A program made the position numbers and the translations under genes. Under the pieces are notes generated by a model. That model did not search any database. It saw nothing but the letters and a program-made list of their open reading frames with translations, and was not told where the DNA came from. From Pseudomonas sp. B21-048 (GTDB lineage: Bacteria > Pseudomonadota > Gammaproteobacteria > Pseudomonadales > Pseudomonadaceae): a stretch of 64,000 nt of DNA. Positions 7,917 through 18,116 of the stretch are shown here, piece by piece. Positions within the stretch are counted from its first letter, which is position 1. Each line of letters begins with the position of its first letter. The stretch is taken from NCBI RefSeq assembly GCF_024748615.1, contig NZ_CP087168.1, positions 5,208,001 to 5,272,000 of the forward strand, read 5' to 3'.

Positions 7917-9293
7917 TCAACACTCCACCGCGCTAACCGCCAACCCACCGCGCGATGTCTCTTTATATTTGTCGTGCATGTCGGCACCGGTATCACGCAT
8001 GGTGCGGATCACCCGGTCCAGCGAGATAAAGTGCTGACCGTCGCCGCGCAGCGCCATCTGCGCCGCGTTGATCGCTTTCACCGCGGCAATCGCATTGCGC
8101 TCGATGCACGGCACCTGCACCAGCCCACCCACGGGATCGCAGGTCAGGCCGAGGTTATGCTCAAGACCGATTTCCGCCGCGTTGCACAGCTGCTCCGGGG
8201 TGGCACCGAGAATCTCCGCCAACCCGGCCGCCGCCATGGCGCAGGCCGAACCGACTTCACCCTGGCAACCGACTTCGGCACCGGAAATCGAGGCGTTCTT
8301 CTTGCACAGAATCCCTACTGCCGCGGCACTCAGGAAGTAGTCGACCACGTTGGCGTCGGTCACTGCCTCGCTGAATTTCATAAAGTAATGCAACACCGCC
8401 GGAATGATCCCCGCCGCGCCATTGGTCGGAGCCGTAACCATGCGCCCGCCGGCAGCGTTTTCTTCGTTGACCGCTAGGGCGAACAAGTTCACCCACTCCA
8501 TGGCGCTCAGGGTCGAGCCGATTACGTTGGGCTTGTTCAGCTCCTGCAGACTACGGTGCAATTTGGCTGCGCGACGACGCACATTGAGCCCGCCAGGCAG
8601 GATGCCTTCGTGCTTGAGGCCTTGCTCCACGCAATCTTGCATCGCGCGCCAAAGCCTCATCAGGCCAGCGCGAATTTCCTCTTCGCTGCGCCAGACTTTC
8701 TCGTTGGCCATCATCAGCTCTGCAACGCGCAGGTTGTGCTGCTTGCAGAGACTGAGCAGCTCGACGGCACTGGAGAAATCGTAAGGCAACACAGTGCGAT
8801 CCAGATCCACCACGCCGCTGGAAGCCTGTGCCTCATCGACGACAAAACCGCCGCCGATGGAATAGTAGGTGTCGCGATGCAGCTCGCCGTGATCGCCTTC
8901 GGCAACCAGGGTCATGGCGTTGGGATGGAACGGCAGGTTCTCGTCGATCAGGCGCATGTCCCGGGCCCAGATGAACGGGACCGACAAGCGGCCGTCGAGC
9001 AATAGCGTTTGGGTTTCACACAAGGCTTCTATACGGACGCCGATTTGCGACGGATCGATCGCGTCGGGCCACTCGCCCATCAGGCCCATGATCACCGCGT
9101 TGTCGCTGCCGTGACCGATGCCGGTGGCCGAGAGCGATCCATAAAGCTGAACTTCGACGCGACACACCTGCTCTAGAAGTCCCCGCTCGCGCATGTCTTG
9201 CACGAACAGCGCCGCGGCGCGCATAGGCCCCACGGTGTGTGAACTGGAAGGGCCGATGCCGATTTTGAACAGGTCGAAAACGCTGATAGCCAT
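7917..9293 (-). CDS. sdaB: L-serine dehydratase, iron-sulfur type
   Basis: A 458-residue single-chain L-serine ammonia-lyase that converts serine to pyruvate and ammonia. The beta domain begins [24 protein letters not shown], and the alpha domain holds the cluster cysteines ([24 protein letters not shown] and [18 protein letters not shown]). I chose ATG 9293 (GGAG upstream) because the family starts there; 43 extra codons upstream have no family match. In Pseudomonas it completes betaine degradation through glycine and serine, which fits its position between gbdR and cbcXWV. Confidence 0.92.
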   Translation of the reverse strand: MAISVFDLFKIGIGPSSSHTVGPMRAAALFVQDMRERGLLEQVCRVEVQLYGSLSATGIGHGSDNAVIMGLMGEWPDAIDPSQIGVRIEALCETQTLLLDGRLSVPFIWARDMRLIDENLPFHPNAMTLVAEGDHGELHRDTYYSIGGGFVVDEAQASSGVVDLDRTVLPYDFSSAVELLSLCKQHNLRVAELMMANEKVWRSEEEIRAGLMRLWRAMQDCVEQGLKHEGILPGGLNVRRRAAKLHRSLQELNKPNVIGSTLSAMEWVNLFALAVNEENAAGGRMVTAPTNGAAGIIPAVLHYFMKFSEAVTDANVVDYFLSAAAVGILCKKNASISGAEVGCQGEVGSACAMAAAGLAEILGATPEQLCNAAEIGLEHNLGLTCDPVGGLVQVPCIERNAIAAVKAINAAQMALRGDGQHFISLDRVIRTMRDTGADMHDKYKETSRGGLAVSAVEC

Positions 9294-9730
9294 TACTGCT
9301 GAACTCCTGGATGTGCCTGCTCCAGGCGCAAAAACGCCCAGTGACGGAGCTGCTACGCTGAAGCTGCAATCCGCCGAGATGGCCGCATCATCAGGCTTTT
9401 GCCATGCCGTTCGACGTCTCACACCGACGCACTCATGCCCACCAGCGCCGCAGGTCTCTCACGCAATGTTTTCGCCGTTTTTTTGCGGATCAGAGGGGCA
9501 AACGGGGCTGAAAAAAGCTGTAAACGACGTCACCGACACTGGATGCGACCATCCCTGTACTGGTTACGACGCACCCTGTAGGCGTCAGATTTTCACTGGT
9601 ACATGATCGTATCGACTCGATTGCACGGCGCCGTGGTAGAGCTGTCTCCAAAACGCCATCCAACCGCAACAGATAAGTGCGGTGGTCCCAGTCGGAACAC
9701 TGCCAAAAAAAACACCAAGGAGTCGCCCCT

Positions 9731-10678
9731 ATGAAAGGTTCCCCGTCGTTGTTGTTGGCCGCCATGCTGAGTCTGCCGTTTCTGGCTCAAGCCGCAGAAC
9801 CGGCCCAATGCAGCACCGTAAACTTCTCCGATGTCGGCTGGACGGACATTACCGTCACCACCGCCACCACCAGCGTCGTTCTCGATGCCTTGGGCTACAA
9901 GACCAAAACCACGATGATTTCCGTGCCGGTGACCTACAAGTCGCTGGCCGACGGCAAGAACATGGACGTATTCCTCGGTAACTGGATGCCGACCATGGAA
10001 AACGACATCAAGGCCTACCGCGATGCCGGCACCGTGGACACGGTGCGCGCTAATCTGGAAAACGCAAAATACACACTCGCCGTCCCCGAAGAGTTGTATA
10101 ACAAAGGTCTGAAAGATTTCGCCGACATCGCCAAGTTCAAGAAAGAACTCGACGGCAAGATCTATGGCATCGAACCGGGTAACGACGGCAACCGCCTGAT
10201 CCAGAGCATGATCGACAAGAACGCCTTCGGCCTGAAAGAAGCCGGCTTCAAGGTGGTCGAGTCCAGCGAGGCAGGCATGCTCTCGCAAGTCGATCGCGCC
10301 CAGCGCCGCAACACCGCCGTGGTGTTCCTGGGCTGGGAACCGCACCCGATGAACACTCGATTCAAGATGAAGTACCTGACCGGTGGCGACGAATACTTCG
10401 GCCCGAACTTCGGCCAGGCGACCATCTACACCAACACCCGCAAGGGTTACGCACAGGAATGCAGCAACGTCGGTCAGTTGCTGAAAAACCTGGTCTTTAC
10501 CCTCGACATGGAAAGCACGCTGATGGGCAACGTCCTGGACGACAAAATGAAGCCTGACGCGGCCGCCAAGGCCTGGCTGAAAAAGAATCCACAGGTGCTC
10601 GATACCTGGCTCGCTGGCGTGACCACCATTGACGGTAAACCTGGCCTGGAGGCCGTGAAAGCCAAGCTCGCACAGTAA
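9731..10678 (+). CDS. cbcX: Choline-binding periplasmic protein of the Cbc ABC importer
   Basis: A 315-residue OpuAC/ProX-type binding protein with a clear signal peptide (MKGSPSLLLAAMLSLPFLAQAAEP, cut after AQA). The DVGWTDITV and KIYGIEPGND segments carry the aromatic and acidic residues typical of choline and betaine pockets. ATG 9731 is chosen because AAGGAG lies just upstream and the signal peptide begins there. It is the first gene of the importer operon, 68 bases before cbcW. CaiX at 1413 is its paralogue for carnitine. Confidence 0.9.
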   Translation: MKGSPSLLLAAMLSLPFLAQAAEPAQCSTVNFSDVGWTDITVTTATTSVVLDALGYKTKTTMISVPVTYKSLADGKNMDVFLGNWMPTMENDIKAYRDAGTVDTVRANLENAKYTLAVPEELYNKGLKDFADIAKFKKELDGKIYGIEPGNDGNRLIQSMIDKNAFGLKEAGFKVVESSEAGMLSQVDRAQRRNTAVVFLGWEPHPMNTRFKMKYLTGGDEYFGPNFGQATIYTNTRKGYAQECSNVGQLLKNLVFTLDMESTLMGNVLDDKMKPDAAAKAWLKKNPQVLDTWLAGVTTIDGKPGLEAVKAKLAQ

Positions 10679-10746
10679 AATCGCTTACGCCGGGCGGCTT
10701 CGGCCGTCCGGGCTGTTTATTTCCTTGCATGCGGACGTTCACTACC

Positions 10747-11592
10747 ATGCTGATTGATCAGAAAATACCTTTAGGCCAGTACATCGCGGGCTTCGTTGAA
10801 TGGTTGACGCAAAACGGCGCCAGCACCTTCGACGCAATCGCCGTGTCACTGGAAACGATGATCCACGGCGTGACTTTTGCGCTGACCTGGTTCAACCCGC
10901 TGGCATTGATCGGCCTCATCGCGCTACTGGCACACTTCATCCAACGCAAATGGGGCCTGACCGTTTTCGTCGTCGCCTCCTTTCTGCTGATCCTCAACCT
11001 GGGTTATTGGCAGGAAACCATGGAAACCCTCGCCCAGGTGTTGTTCGCCACCCTGGTGTGCGTGCTGATCGGCGTGCCGTTGGGCATCGTCGCCGCGCAC
11101 AAACCGATGTTCTACACCATGATGCGACCGGTGCTCGATCTGATGCAGACCGTGCCGACCTTCGTGTACCTCATTCCTACCCTGACCCTCTTCGGTCTGG
11201 GTGTGGTTCCGGGTCTGATTTCGACGGTGGTGTTCGCGATTGCCGCGCCCATCCGCCTGACCTACCTGGGCATCCGCGATGTTCCGCAAGAATTGATGGA
11301 CGCCGGCAAGGCCTTTGGCTGCTCGCGCCGTCAGCTGCTCTCGCGAATCGAACTGCCCCACGCCATGCCAAGCATCGCGGCCGGTATCACCCAGTGCATC
11401 ATGCTGTCGTTGTCGATGGTGGTGATTGCGGCACTGGTGGGCGCCGACGGCCTGGGCAAACCCGTGGTCAACGCACTGAACACTGCTGATATCGCACTGG
11501 GCTTCGAAGCAGGCCTGGCGATCGTACTGCTGGCGATCATGCTCGACCGTATCTGCAAACAACCCGACGCTAAAGTAGGGGGTGACGCATGA
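10747..11592 (+). CDS. cbcW: Choline/betaine/carnitine ABC transporter permease
   Basis: A 281-residue inner-membrane permease of the ProW/OpuAB type with about six to seven membrane spans. The cytoplasmic EAA loop, which contacts the ATPase, reads ELMDAGKAFGCSRRQLLSRIELPHAMP near residue 185. I prefer ATG 10747 (MLIDQKIPLGQYIAGF); an in-frame ATG at 10729 adds six residues and cannot be excluded, since neither has a strong ribosome site. It overlaps cbcV by four bases (ATGA), a sign of translational coupling. Confidence 0.9.
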   Translation: MLIDQKIPLGQYIAGFVEWLTQNGASTFDAIAVSLETMIHGVTFALTWFNPLALIGLIALLAHFIQRKWGLTVFVVASFLLILNLGYWQETMETLAQVLFATLVCVLIGVPLGIVAAHKPMFYTMMRPVLDLMQTVPTFVYLIPTLTLFGLGVVPGLISTVVFAIAAPIRLTYLGIRDVPQELMDAGKAFGCSRRQLLSRIELPHAMPSIAAGITQCIMLSLSMVVIAALVGADGLGKPVVNALNTADIALGFEAGLAIVLLAIMLDRICKQPDAKVGGDA

Positions 11593-12767
11593 GCATTATT
11601 CGCTTCGAAGACGTGGACGTGATCTTCTCCAAAGACCCGCGCGAGGCCCTTAAACTCCTCGACCAGGGCATGACCCGCGACCAGATCCTGAAAAAAACCG
11701 GGCAGATTGTCGGCGTCGAAAAAGCCAGCCTGGACATCGAAAAAGGTGAAATCTGCGTGCTGATGGGCCTGTCCGGCTCCGGCAAATCCAGCCTGTTGCG
11801 CTGCATCAACGGTCTCAATACCGTCAGCCGTGGCAAGTTGTTCGTCGAGCACGAAGGCAAGCAGATCGACATCGCCTCCTGCACCCCGGCGGAACTGAAA
11901 ATGATGCGCACCAAGCGCATTGCGATGGTGTTCCAGAAGTTTGCGCTGATGCCTTGGCTGACCGTGCGCGAGAACATCAGCTTCGGTCTGGAGATGCAGG
12001 GCCGGCCGGAGAAAGAACGCCGTAAGCTGGTAGACGAGAAGCTTGAGCTGGTGGGCCTGACCCAGTGGCGCAACAAGAAACCCGACGAGCTTTCCGGTGG
12101 TATGCAGCAACGTGTGGGCCTGGCCCGAGCGCTGGCGATGGACGCCGACATTCTGCTGATGGACGAACCATTCTCGGCCCTCGACCCGCTGATTCGCCAA
12201 GGCCTGCAAGACGAACTGCTGGAGCTGCAACGCAAACTGAGCAAGACCATCGTTTTCGTGAGCCACGACCTCGATGAAGCCCTGAAGCTCGGCAGCCGTA
12301 TCGCGATCATGAAAGACGGCCGGATCATCCAGTACAGCAAACCGGAAGAAATCGTCCTGAACCCTGCGGACGATTACGTGCGCACCTTCGTTGCTCACAC
12401 CAACCCGCTGAACGTGTTGTGCGGTCGCAGCCTGATGCGCACCCTGGACAAGTGCAAACGCATCAACGGTTCGGTGTGCCTGGATCCGGGCGGCGATTCG
12501 TGGCTGGACCTGGCCGAAGGCAACACCATCAAAGGCGCACGCCAGAATGGCTCGAGCCTGGACCTGCAGAACTGGATACCGGGCCAAGCGGTTGAAGGCT
12601 TGAGTCGTCGCCCAACATTGGTGGATTCCAACATCGGCATGCGCGATGCGCTGCAGATTCGTTACCAGACTGGCAACAAACTGGTGCTGCACGACAACAA
12701 CAAGGTGGTCGGGATTCTCGGTGACAGCGAGCTGTACCACGCGCTGCTCGGCAAGAACCTGGGGTAA
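11589..12767 (+). CDS. cbcV: Choline/betaine/carnitine ABC transporter ATPase
   Basis: A 392-residue ProV/OpuAA-type ATPase. Walker A GLSGSGKSS is near residue 60, the signature LSGGMQQRVGLARAL near 170, Walker B ILLMDEPFSALD near 190, and the H-loop FVSHDLDEAL near 223. After about 275 comes a regulatory CBS-like extension, common in osmolyte importers. It overlaps cbcW by four bases and is followed directly by an intrinsic terminator, closing the cbcXWV operon. Confidence 0.92.
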   Translation: MSIIRFEDVDVIFSKDPREALKLLDQGMTRDQILKKTGQIVGVEKASLDIEKGEICVLMGLSGSGKSSLLRCINGLNTVSRGKLFVEHEGKQIDIASCTPAELKMMRTKRIAMVFQKFALMPWLTVRENISFGLEMQGRPEKERRKLVDEKLELVGLTQWRNKKPDELSGGMQQRVGLARALAMDADILLMDEPFSALDPLIRQGLQDELLELQRKLSKTIVFVSHDLDEALKLGSRIAIMKDGRIIQYSKPEEIVLNPADDYVRTFVAHTNPLNVLCGRSLMRTLDKCKRINGSVCLDPGGDSWLDLAEGNTIKGARQNGSSLDLQNWIPGQAVEGLSRRPTLVDSNIGMRDALQIRYQTGNKLVLHDNNKVVGILGDSELYHALLGKNLG

Positions 12768-12780
12768 GAAGCAGCAAACA

Positions 12781-12812
12781 CAAAAACGCCGCGAGAGATC
12801 GCGGCGTTTTTG
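12781..12812 (+). terminator. Intrinsic terminator after cbcV (works in both directions)
   Basis: ACGCCGC, an 8-base loop and GCGGCGT, flanked by A and T runs on both sides (CAAAAACGCCGC ... GCGGCGTTTTTG). It ends cbcXWV on the plus strand; the A run on the left would also stop transcripts from the minus strand. Confidence 0.9.
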
Positions 12813-12833
12813 TTTGCGGGATATTGGGGCATT

Positions 12834-12942
12834 GATCGTTCCCACGCTCTGCGTGGGAATGCAGCCCGGGACGCTCTGCGTCCCTAGCCGCGTGACGCGG
12901 AGCGTCACAGGAGGCATTCCCACGCAGAGCGTGGGAACGATC
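12834..12942. repeat. REP doublet (family A) between cbcV and betT remnant
   Basis: Outer arms TGATCGTTCCCACGCTCTGC and the complement at 12923-12942 enclose an inner GGGACGCTCTGCGTCCC hairpin and a GTGACGCGGAGCGTCAC hairpin. It is one of the best preserved copies in the window. Confidence 0.88.
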
Positions 12943-12954
12943 TTGAATCACACC

Positions 12955-13536
12955 TCAGCTATAAACCCGACCAAGCAGCTGCCGATGGCTTTCAAACTGA
13001 TCGAGCACGTCACGGGTGATCTGATCCTGAGTGAAGCCCATCAGGTCGTAATCCTGGCTGCCGTTATGCAGGTACACCTCGGTGCGGTAGTAACGTGCGC
13101 GCGGTTCATCAGCGCTTTCAGCAGACACCGTGTCACTCGCCGCCGCCAGATAACCGTCCAGGCTCACTTCATAGACAAAAGGGTTGCCCTCTTCCCTCTC
13201 GATCCGTACGCCCATGCAGCGTTTCGACTTGCCCAACAGCTGCACATCCAGACCCTGAGCACGTAATTGCACTGCCGCATCTTCCAGCGCCGGGCTGACG
13301 TGCTTGTCCATGAAGCGCTGAACGATCGACTGGTTCGGTTGCAGGTCAAGCTGGGTCAAACGCTCGCTGAAACCACGACGACCACGCGCTGCCAGTTCCG
13401 CTTGCTCCTGTTCGATTTGCACGTCCTGGCGCATGGCCTTGTGCAAGCCAAACATGAAGAACACCAGCACTACCGAGAACGGCAGCCCCGCCAGCACCAC
13501 CATGGTTTGCATGGCTTCGAAGTTACCGGCGAACAG
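12955..13536 (-). pseudogene. C-terminal remnant of a BetT-type choline transporter
   Basis: About 190 codons match the end of BetT (BCCT) transporters: the last membrane span (EAMQTMVVLAGLPFSVVLVFFMFGLHKAM) and the long cytoplasmic tail that senses osmolarity in this family (QDVQIEQEQAELAARGRRGF, LDLQPNQSIVQRF, GNPFVYEVSLDGYLA). Full-length BetT has about 12 spans and over 600 residues, so some 450 residues are missing. The frame continues to a possible ATG at 13602, but the text beyond 13536 no longer fits. betT sits exactly here, divergent from betI, in P. aeruginosa, so an internal deletion is the simplest reading. Confidence 0.72.
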
Positions 13537-13695
13537 CCGACCGGCGGGTGATATAAAGACACCCCGAAAAAAGCCAGAAACCCTTGGAACGCCTGTGCGC
13601 ATAGGTTTCGAGCATTTTTGGATGTCGTTTTTCCGCCAACTACACGTAGGAAAAACCTGTAGGTAGCGACGATTTGTCGCAGATCTTATTCTTTG

Positions 13696-13715
13696 TTGAT
13701 TGAACGTTCAATCAA
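13696..13715. promoter_or_regulatory. BetI operator upstream of betIBA
   Basis: A perfect 20-base palindrome, TTGATTGAACGTTCAATCAA, lies 70 bases before the betI start. TetR regulators such as BetI bind dyads of this type, and inverted repeats with the TGAACGTTCA core are known at betI promoters of Pseudomonas. Choline would release BetI and induce the operon. The palindrome is seen directly; the binding assignment rests on position and family. Confidence 0.8.
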
Positions 13716-13785
13716 AACAAAATAGACTGGCCCTCAACCCGGTAGCCGTTTTTCGTCCACCGGAAGGCCTAAGGAGATGTGCAAG

Positions 13786-14379
13786 ATGCCCAAGGTCGGT
13801 ATGCAACCCATCCGCCGCCAGCAATTGATCGAAGCCACGATGCAGGCCGTCGATCAGGTCGGCATGGGGGACGCCAGCATTGCGCTGATCGCCCGTTTGG
13901 CCGGTGTCTCGAATGGCATCATCAGTCACTACTTTAAGGACAAGAACGGCCTGATCGCCGCCACGGCGCAGTATCTGATGAGCGTCCTCAGCGAGAACGT
14001 CACCGCGCGCCGTCAGGCGTTGGAGGACGCCAGCCCACGGGCTCATCTTCAGGTGATTATCGAAGGCAACTTCGACGCCAGCCAGGTCAATGGCCCGGCA
14101 ATGAAAACCTGGCTGGCCTTCTGGGCCACCAGCATGCACCACCCGTCTTTGCACCGGTTGCAGCGGATCAACGATCACCGTCTGTATTCCAACCTGTGCT
14201 GCCAGTTCCGCCGTGTGTTGCCGCTTGATCAAGCGCGCAGCGCCGCCCGCGGCCTGGCAGCCCTCATTGACGGTTTGTGGTTGCGCGGCGCGCTGTCGGG
14301 AGATGCTTTCGACACCGGGCAAGCGCACCAGATCGCGTACGAATACATGGATTTCCAATTGGCCAAGCAGGTGAGTTAG
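13786..14379 (+). CDS. betI: Choline-responsive repressor BetI, TetR family
   Basis: A 197-residue TetR-type repressor. The helix-turn-helix covers about residues 10-55 ([29 protein letters not shown]), followed by the all-helical ligand domain typical of BetI ([24 protein letters not shown]). AAGGAG at 13771-13776 gives proper spacing to ATG 13786; an ATG at 13777 overlaps the ribosome site and is less likely. It leads the betIBA operon and has a 20-base palindrome upstream. Length equals the usual 197. Confidence 0.94.
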   Translation: MPKVGMQPIRRQQLIEATMQAVDQVGMGDASIALIARLAGVSNGIISHYFKDKNGLIAATAQYLMSVLSENVTARRQALEDASPRAHLQVIIEGNFDASQVNGPAMKTWLAFWATSMHHPSLHRLQRINDHRLYSNLCCQFRRVLPLDQARSAARGLAALIDGLWLRGALSGDAFDTGQAHQIAYEYMDFQLAKQVS

Positions 14380-14490
14380 AGCACACATAAAAGCGCTCAG
14401 CCCCTGAACCGCCACTGACCAGCGTCGCCAACGCTACACGGCACGCCCCAGTGGTTAACGCCAACCCACTTATGCTCTTGCGAGGACTTT

Positions 14491-15963
14491 ATGGCCCGTT
14501 TCGAACTGCAAAAACTCTACATCGATGGCGGCTACAGTGACGCCAGCAGCGACGCCACTTTCGAAGCCATCAACCCGGCTAACGGTGAAGTCCTCGCAAC
14601 CGTACAACGTGCGACCCAGTCAGACGTTGAGCGCGCTGTGGTCAGCGCCGAAAAGGGCCAGAAAATCTGGGCTGCCATGACCGCCATGGAGCGTTCGCGC
14701 ATCCTGCGTCGCGCCGTCGACATCCTGCGCGAGCGCAACGACGAACTGGCCGCCCTGGAAACCCTGGACACCGGCAAGGCGTACTCCGAAACCCGTTACG
14801 TCGACATCGTTACCGGCGCTGACGTGCTGGAATACTACGCGGGCCTGGTGCCGGCCATCGAAGGCGAGCAGATTCCGCTGCGCACCACGTCTTTCGTTTA
14901 CACCCGTCGCGAGCCGCTGGGCGTGGTGGCCGGTATCGGCGCCTGGAACTACCCGATCCAGATCGCTTTGTGGAAATCCGCACCTGCCTTGGCGGCCGGT
15001 AACGCGATGATCTTCAAGCCAAGCGAAGTCACCTCCCTAACTACCCTGAAACTGGCCGAGATCTACACCGAGGCCGGCGTTCCGGCTGGCGTGTTCAACG
15101 TTCTGACCGGCAGCGGCCGTGAAGTCGGCACCTGGTTGACCGAACACCCACGCATCGAAAAAATCTCCTTCACCGGCGGCACCGACACCGGCAAGAAGGT
15201 CATGGCCAGCGCTTCCGCCTCGTCGTTGAAAGACGTGACCATGGAACTGGGCGGCAAATCCCCGCTGATCATTTTCGACGACGCCGACCTGGATCGCGCC
15301 GCCAACACCGCGATGATGGCCAACTTCTACAGCTCCGGTCAGGTCTGCACCAACGGCACTCGCGTGTTCGTACCGAGCCACCTGAAAGCCGCGTTCGAAG
15401 CCAAGATCGTTGAGCGCGTTGCGCGCATTCGCGTCGGCAACCCGGAAGACGAAAACACCAACTTCGGTCCGCTGGTCAGCTTCGCCCACATGGAAAGCGT
15501 GCTGGGTTACATCGCCAAAGGTAAGGAAGAAGGCGCTCGCGTCCTGTGCGGCGGCGATCGTCTGACCGACGGTGAATTCGCCAAAGGTGCGTTCGTGGCT
15601 CCGACCGTGTTCACCGATTGCACCGACGAGATGACCATCGTTCGCGAAGAAATCTTCGGCCCGGTGATGAGCATCCTGACTTACGAAACCGAAGAAGAAG
15701 TGATCCGTCGTGCCAACGACACCGAGTTCGGTTTGGCCGCTGGCGTCGTCACCAAAGACCTGAACCGCGCTCACCGTGTGATCCATCAACTGGAAGCCGG
15801 TATCTGCTGGATCAACGCCTGGGGCGAGTCCGACGCCAAGATGCCGGTCGGCGGCTACAAGCAGTCGGGCGTGGGCCGTGAGAACGGGATCAGCTCTCTC
15901 AATAACTTCACGCGCATCAAGTCCGTGCAAGTCGAACTAGGTGAGTACGTTTCGGTATTTTGA
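14491..15963 (+). CDS. betB: Betaine aldehyde dehydrogenase
   Basis: A 490-residue NAD(P)-dependent aldehyde dehydrogenase that makes glycine betaine from betaine aldehyde in the cytoplasm. The catalytic glutamate lies in [10 protein letters not shown] (about 252) and the catalytic cysteine in [11 protein letters not shown] (about 286), with GAWNYPIQ at about 150. Length matches the known 490-residue BetB. GAGGA precedes ATG 14491. It lies between betI and betA, as in other Pseudomonas. Confidence 0.95.
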   Translation: MARFELQKLYIDGGYSDASSDATFEAINPANGEVLATVQRATQSDVERAVVSAEKGQKIWAAMTAMERSRILRRAVDILRERNDELAALETLDTGKAYSETRYVDIVTGADVLEYYAGLVPAIEGEQIPLRTTSFVYTRREPLGVVAGIGAWNYPIQIALWKSAPALAAGNAMIFKPSEVTSLTTLKLAEIYTEAGVPAGVFNVLTGSGREVGTWLTEHPRIEKISFTGGTDTGKKVMASASASSLKDVTMELGGKSPLIIFDDADLDRAANTAMMANFYSSGQVCTNGTRVFVPSHLKAAFEAKIVERVARIRVGNPEDENTNFGPLVSFAHMESVLGYIAKGKEEGARVLCGGDRLTDGEFAKGAFVAPTVFTDCTDEMTIVREEIFGPVMSILTYETEEEVIRRANDTEFGLAAGVVTKDLNRAHRVIHQLEAGICWINAWGESDAKMPVGGYKQSGVGRENGISSLNNFTRIKSVQVELGEYVSVF

Positions 15964-15974
15964 TTAGCTGATCC

Positions 15975-16085
15975 AGCTACAAGCGGCAAGCTTCAAGCTG
16001 CAGGTAAAAGCAGTTTGGTTTGCCGCTCTATCTCAGCACCGCTCGCTGCTCTTTCTTGCAGCTTGAAGCTTGCAGCTTGAAGCCC
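15975..16085. repeat. AGCTTGCAGCTTG-type inverted repeat (family E) between betB and betA
   Basis: Complementary copies of GCTACAAGC...AAGCTTCAAGCTGCAGG and TTGCAGCTTGAAGCTTGCAGC flank about 55 bases. The same repeat type occurs at 53633-53707 and 55315-55486, around ahcY. It sits inside the betIBA operon and ends 12 bases before the betA start. Confidence 0.8.
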
Positions 16086-16097
16086 CCCGGAGGGCCC

Positions 16098-17801
16098 ATG
16101 TCCCAAGAGTTCGATTACATCATCATCGGTGCCGGCTCGGCCGGTAACACCCTGGCGACCCGTCTGACTGAAGACAAAGGCGTCACCGTCCTGCTGCTCG
16201 AAGCGGGCGGCCCGGATTACCGTCTCGACTTCCGCACGCAAATGCCGGCCGCGCTGGCGTTCCCGCTGCAAGGTCGTCGCTACAACTGGGCGTATGAAAC
16301 CGATCCAGAACCACACATGGACGGCCGCCGGATGGAATGCGGTCGCGGCAAGGGCCTGGGTGGTTCTTCGCTGATCAACGGCATGTGCTACATCCGCGGC
16401 AACGCCATGGACTATGACGGCTGGGCCAAACTGCCCGGCCTGGAAGACTGGACCTACCTCGACTGCCTGCCATATTTCCGCAAGGCCGAAACCCGTGACA
16501 TCGGCCCGAACGATTACCACGGTGGCGACGGTCCGGTCAGCGTGACCACGCCGAAAGCCGGCAACAACCCTCTGTTCCACGCGATGGTTGAAGCAGGCGT
16601 GCAAGCCGGTTACCCGCGTACCGAAGACCTGAACGGCTACCAGCAAGAAGGTTTCGGCCCGATGGACCGCACCGTGACGCCGAACGGCCGTCGCGCCAGC
16701 ACCGCGCGCGGTTACCTGGACGTCGCCAAGAAGCGCTCGACCCTGACCATCGTCACCCACGCCCTGACCGACAAGATCCTGTTCGAAGGCAAGCGTGCGG
16801 TCGGCGTGCGTTACCTGATCGGCGCCGCTGAAGAGCGCGTTGAAGCCCGCGCCCGCAAGGAAGTGCTGCTGTGCTCCGGCGCCATCGCGTCGCCGCAGAT
16901 TCTGCAACGCTCCGGCGTCGGCCCGGCCGAACTGCTGAAGAAACTCGACATTCCGGTGGTCCACGACCTGCCGGGCGTTGGTGAAAACCTGCAGGATCAC
17001 CTTGAGCTGTACCTGCAATACGCCTGCACTCAACCGGTCTCGCTGTACCCGTCGCTGCTGCTGCACAACCAGCCGGCCATCGGTGCCGAGTGGTTGTTCA
17101 AGGGCACCGGCATCGGCGCCAGCAACCAGTTCGAGGCCGGTGGTTTCATCCGCACTCGTCCGGAATTTGATTGGCCGAACATTCAGTACCACTTCCTGCC
17201 GGTGGCGATTAACTACAACGGCAGCAACGGTGTGAAAGAGCACGGCTTCCAGGCGCACATGGGCTCCATGCGTTCGCCAAGCCGTGGTCGCATCCAGGCC
17301 AAGTCCAAGGATCCGCGCGAGTACCCGAGCATCCTGTTCAACTACATGGCCACCGAGCAGGACTGGCAGGAATTTCGCGATGGCATCCGCCTGACCCGTG
17401 AAATCATGCAACAGCCTGCACTGGACGCCTTCCGTGGTCGTGAAATCAGCCCGGGCATCGACGTGCAAACCGACGAGCAGCTGGACAAGTTCATCCGCGA
17501 GCACGCCGAAACCGCGTTCCACCCGTCCTGCTCGTGCAAGATGGGCACCGACGAGATGGCCGTGGTCGATGGCGAAGGCCGTGTGCACGGCATGCAAGCC
17601 CTGCGCGTGGTCGATGCCTCGATCATGCCGATCATCACCACCGGCAACCTGAACGCGCCAACGATCATGATGGCCGAGAAAATCGCCGACAAGATCCGCG
17701 GTCGCAAGCCATTACCGCGTAGCAAGGCCGCCTACTTCGTGGCCGGTGATGCACCTGTGCGTGGCAAGCCGTTGCGGGATGTGAGCCTGGCTGCTCAGTA
17801 A
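16098..17801 (+). CDS. betA: Choline dehydrogenase
   Basis: A 567-residue FAD enzyme of the GMC oxidoreductase family, membrane-associated in Gram-negative bacteria, that oxidises choline to betaine aldehyde. The FAD motif [17 protein letters not shown] is at residues 7-23, [15 protein letters not shown] near 82, and the active-site region [11 protein letters not shown] near 472. ATG 16098 follows CGGAGGG; the upstream frame to 16020 is repeat sequence. It is the last gene of the operon, and a REP-like doublet follows. Confidence 0.95.
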   Translation: MSQEFDYIIIGAGSAGNTLATRLTEDKGVTVLLLEAGGPDYRLDFRTQMPAALAFPLQGRRYNWAYETDPEPHMDGRRMECGRGKGLGGSSLINGMCYIRGNAMDYDGWAKLPGLEDWTYLDCLPYFRKAETRDIGPNDYHGGDGPVSVTTPKAGNNPLFHAMVEAGVQAGYPRTEDLNGYQQEGFGPMDRTVTPNGRRASTARGYLDVAKKRSTLTIVTHALTDKILFEGKRAVGVRYLIGAAEERVEARARKEVLLCSGAIASPQILQRSGVGPAELLKKLDIPVVHDLPGVGENLQDHLELYLQYACTQPVSLYPSLLLHNQPAIGAEWLFKGTGIGASNQFEAGGFIRTRPEFDWPNIQYHFLPVAINYNGSNGVKEHGFQAHMGSMRSPSRGRIQAKSKDPREYPSILFNYMATEQDWQEFRDGIRLTREIMQQPALDAFRGREISPGIDVQTDEQLDKFIREHAETAFHPSCSCKMGTDEMAVVDGEGRVHGMQALRVVDASIMPIITTGNLNAPTIMMAEKIADKIRGRKPLPRSKAAYFVAGDAPVRGKPLRDVSLAAQ

Positions 17802-17821
17802 GACCGTTACACCGAGGCGCG

Positions 17822-17950
17822 GCCTTCGCGAGCAAGTCGAGTCGTCGCTCCGCCGCTCCCACATTTGATCTCCGATGTTCACAAAATCTGTGTTCACTAC
17901 CGATCTAATGTGGGAGCGGCGGTGCGACGACTCGACTTGCTCGCGAAGGG
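17822..17950. repeat. REP-like doublet (family D) after betA
   Basis: GCCTTCGCGAGCAAGTCGAG and its complement near 17931-17950 form the outer arms; GCCGCTCCCACAT with ATGTGGGAGCGGC form inner ones. This element fills most of the 315-base gap between betA and the tldD-like gene; the last 110 bases hold no further feature I can name. Parts of family D recur at 50583-50655. Confidence 0.8.
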
Positions 17951-18116
17951 GCCCGACCAAACAACACATTACTTCATGCCATACACCGGGCAATCCCTCC
18001 CCACACCGCTCCGCCCTTGATCTACCCCCCGCCCAGGCCTAATCTAGCGCCACGCAAATGCTTCACCCCCCTCGCAACATCGATGCACCGCCACTCCATA
18101 CCAAGGAGGTTCCCGA

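Noticed and set aside
13537..13602. The first 22 codons of the betT remnant as a true start
   Set aside because: The text does not resemble BetT or a signal sequence; it appears to be promoter-side DNA joined to the remnant.
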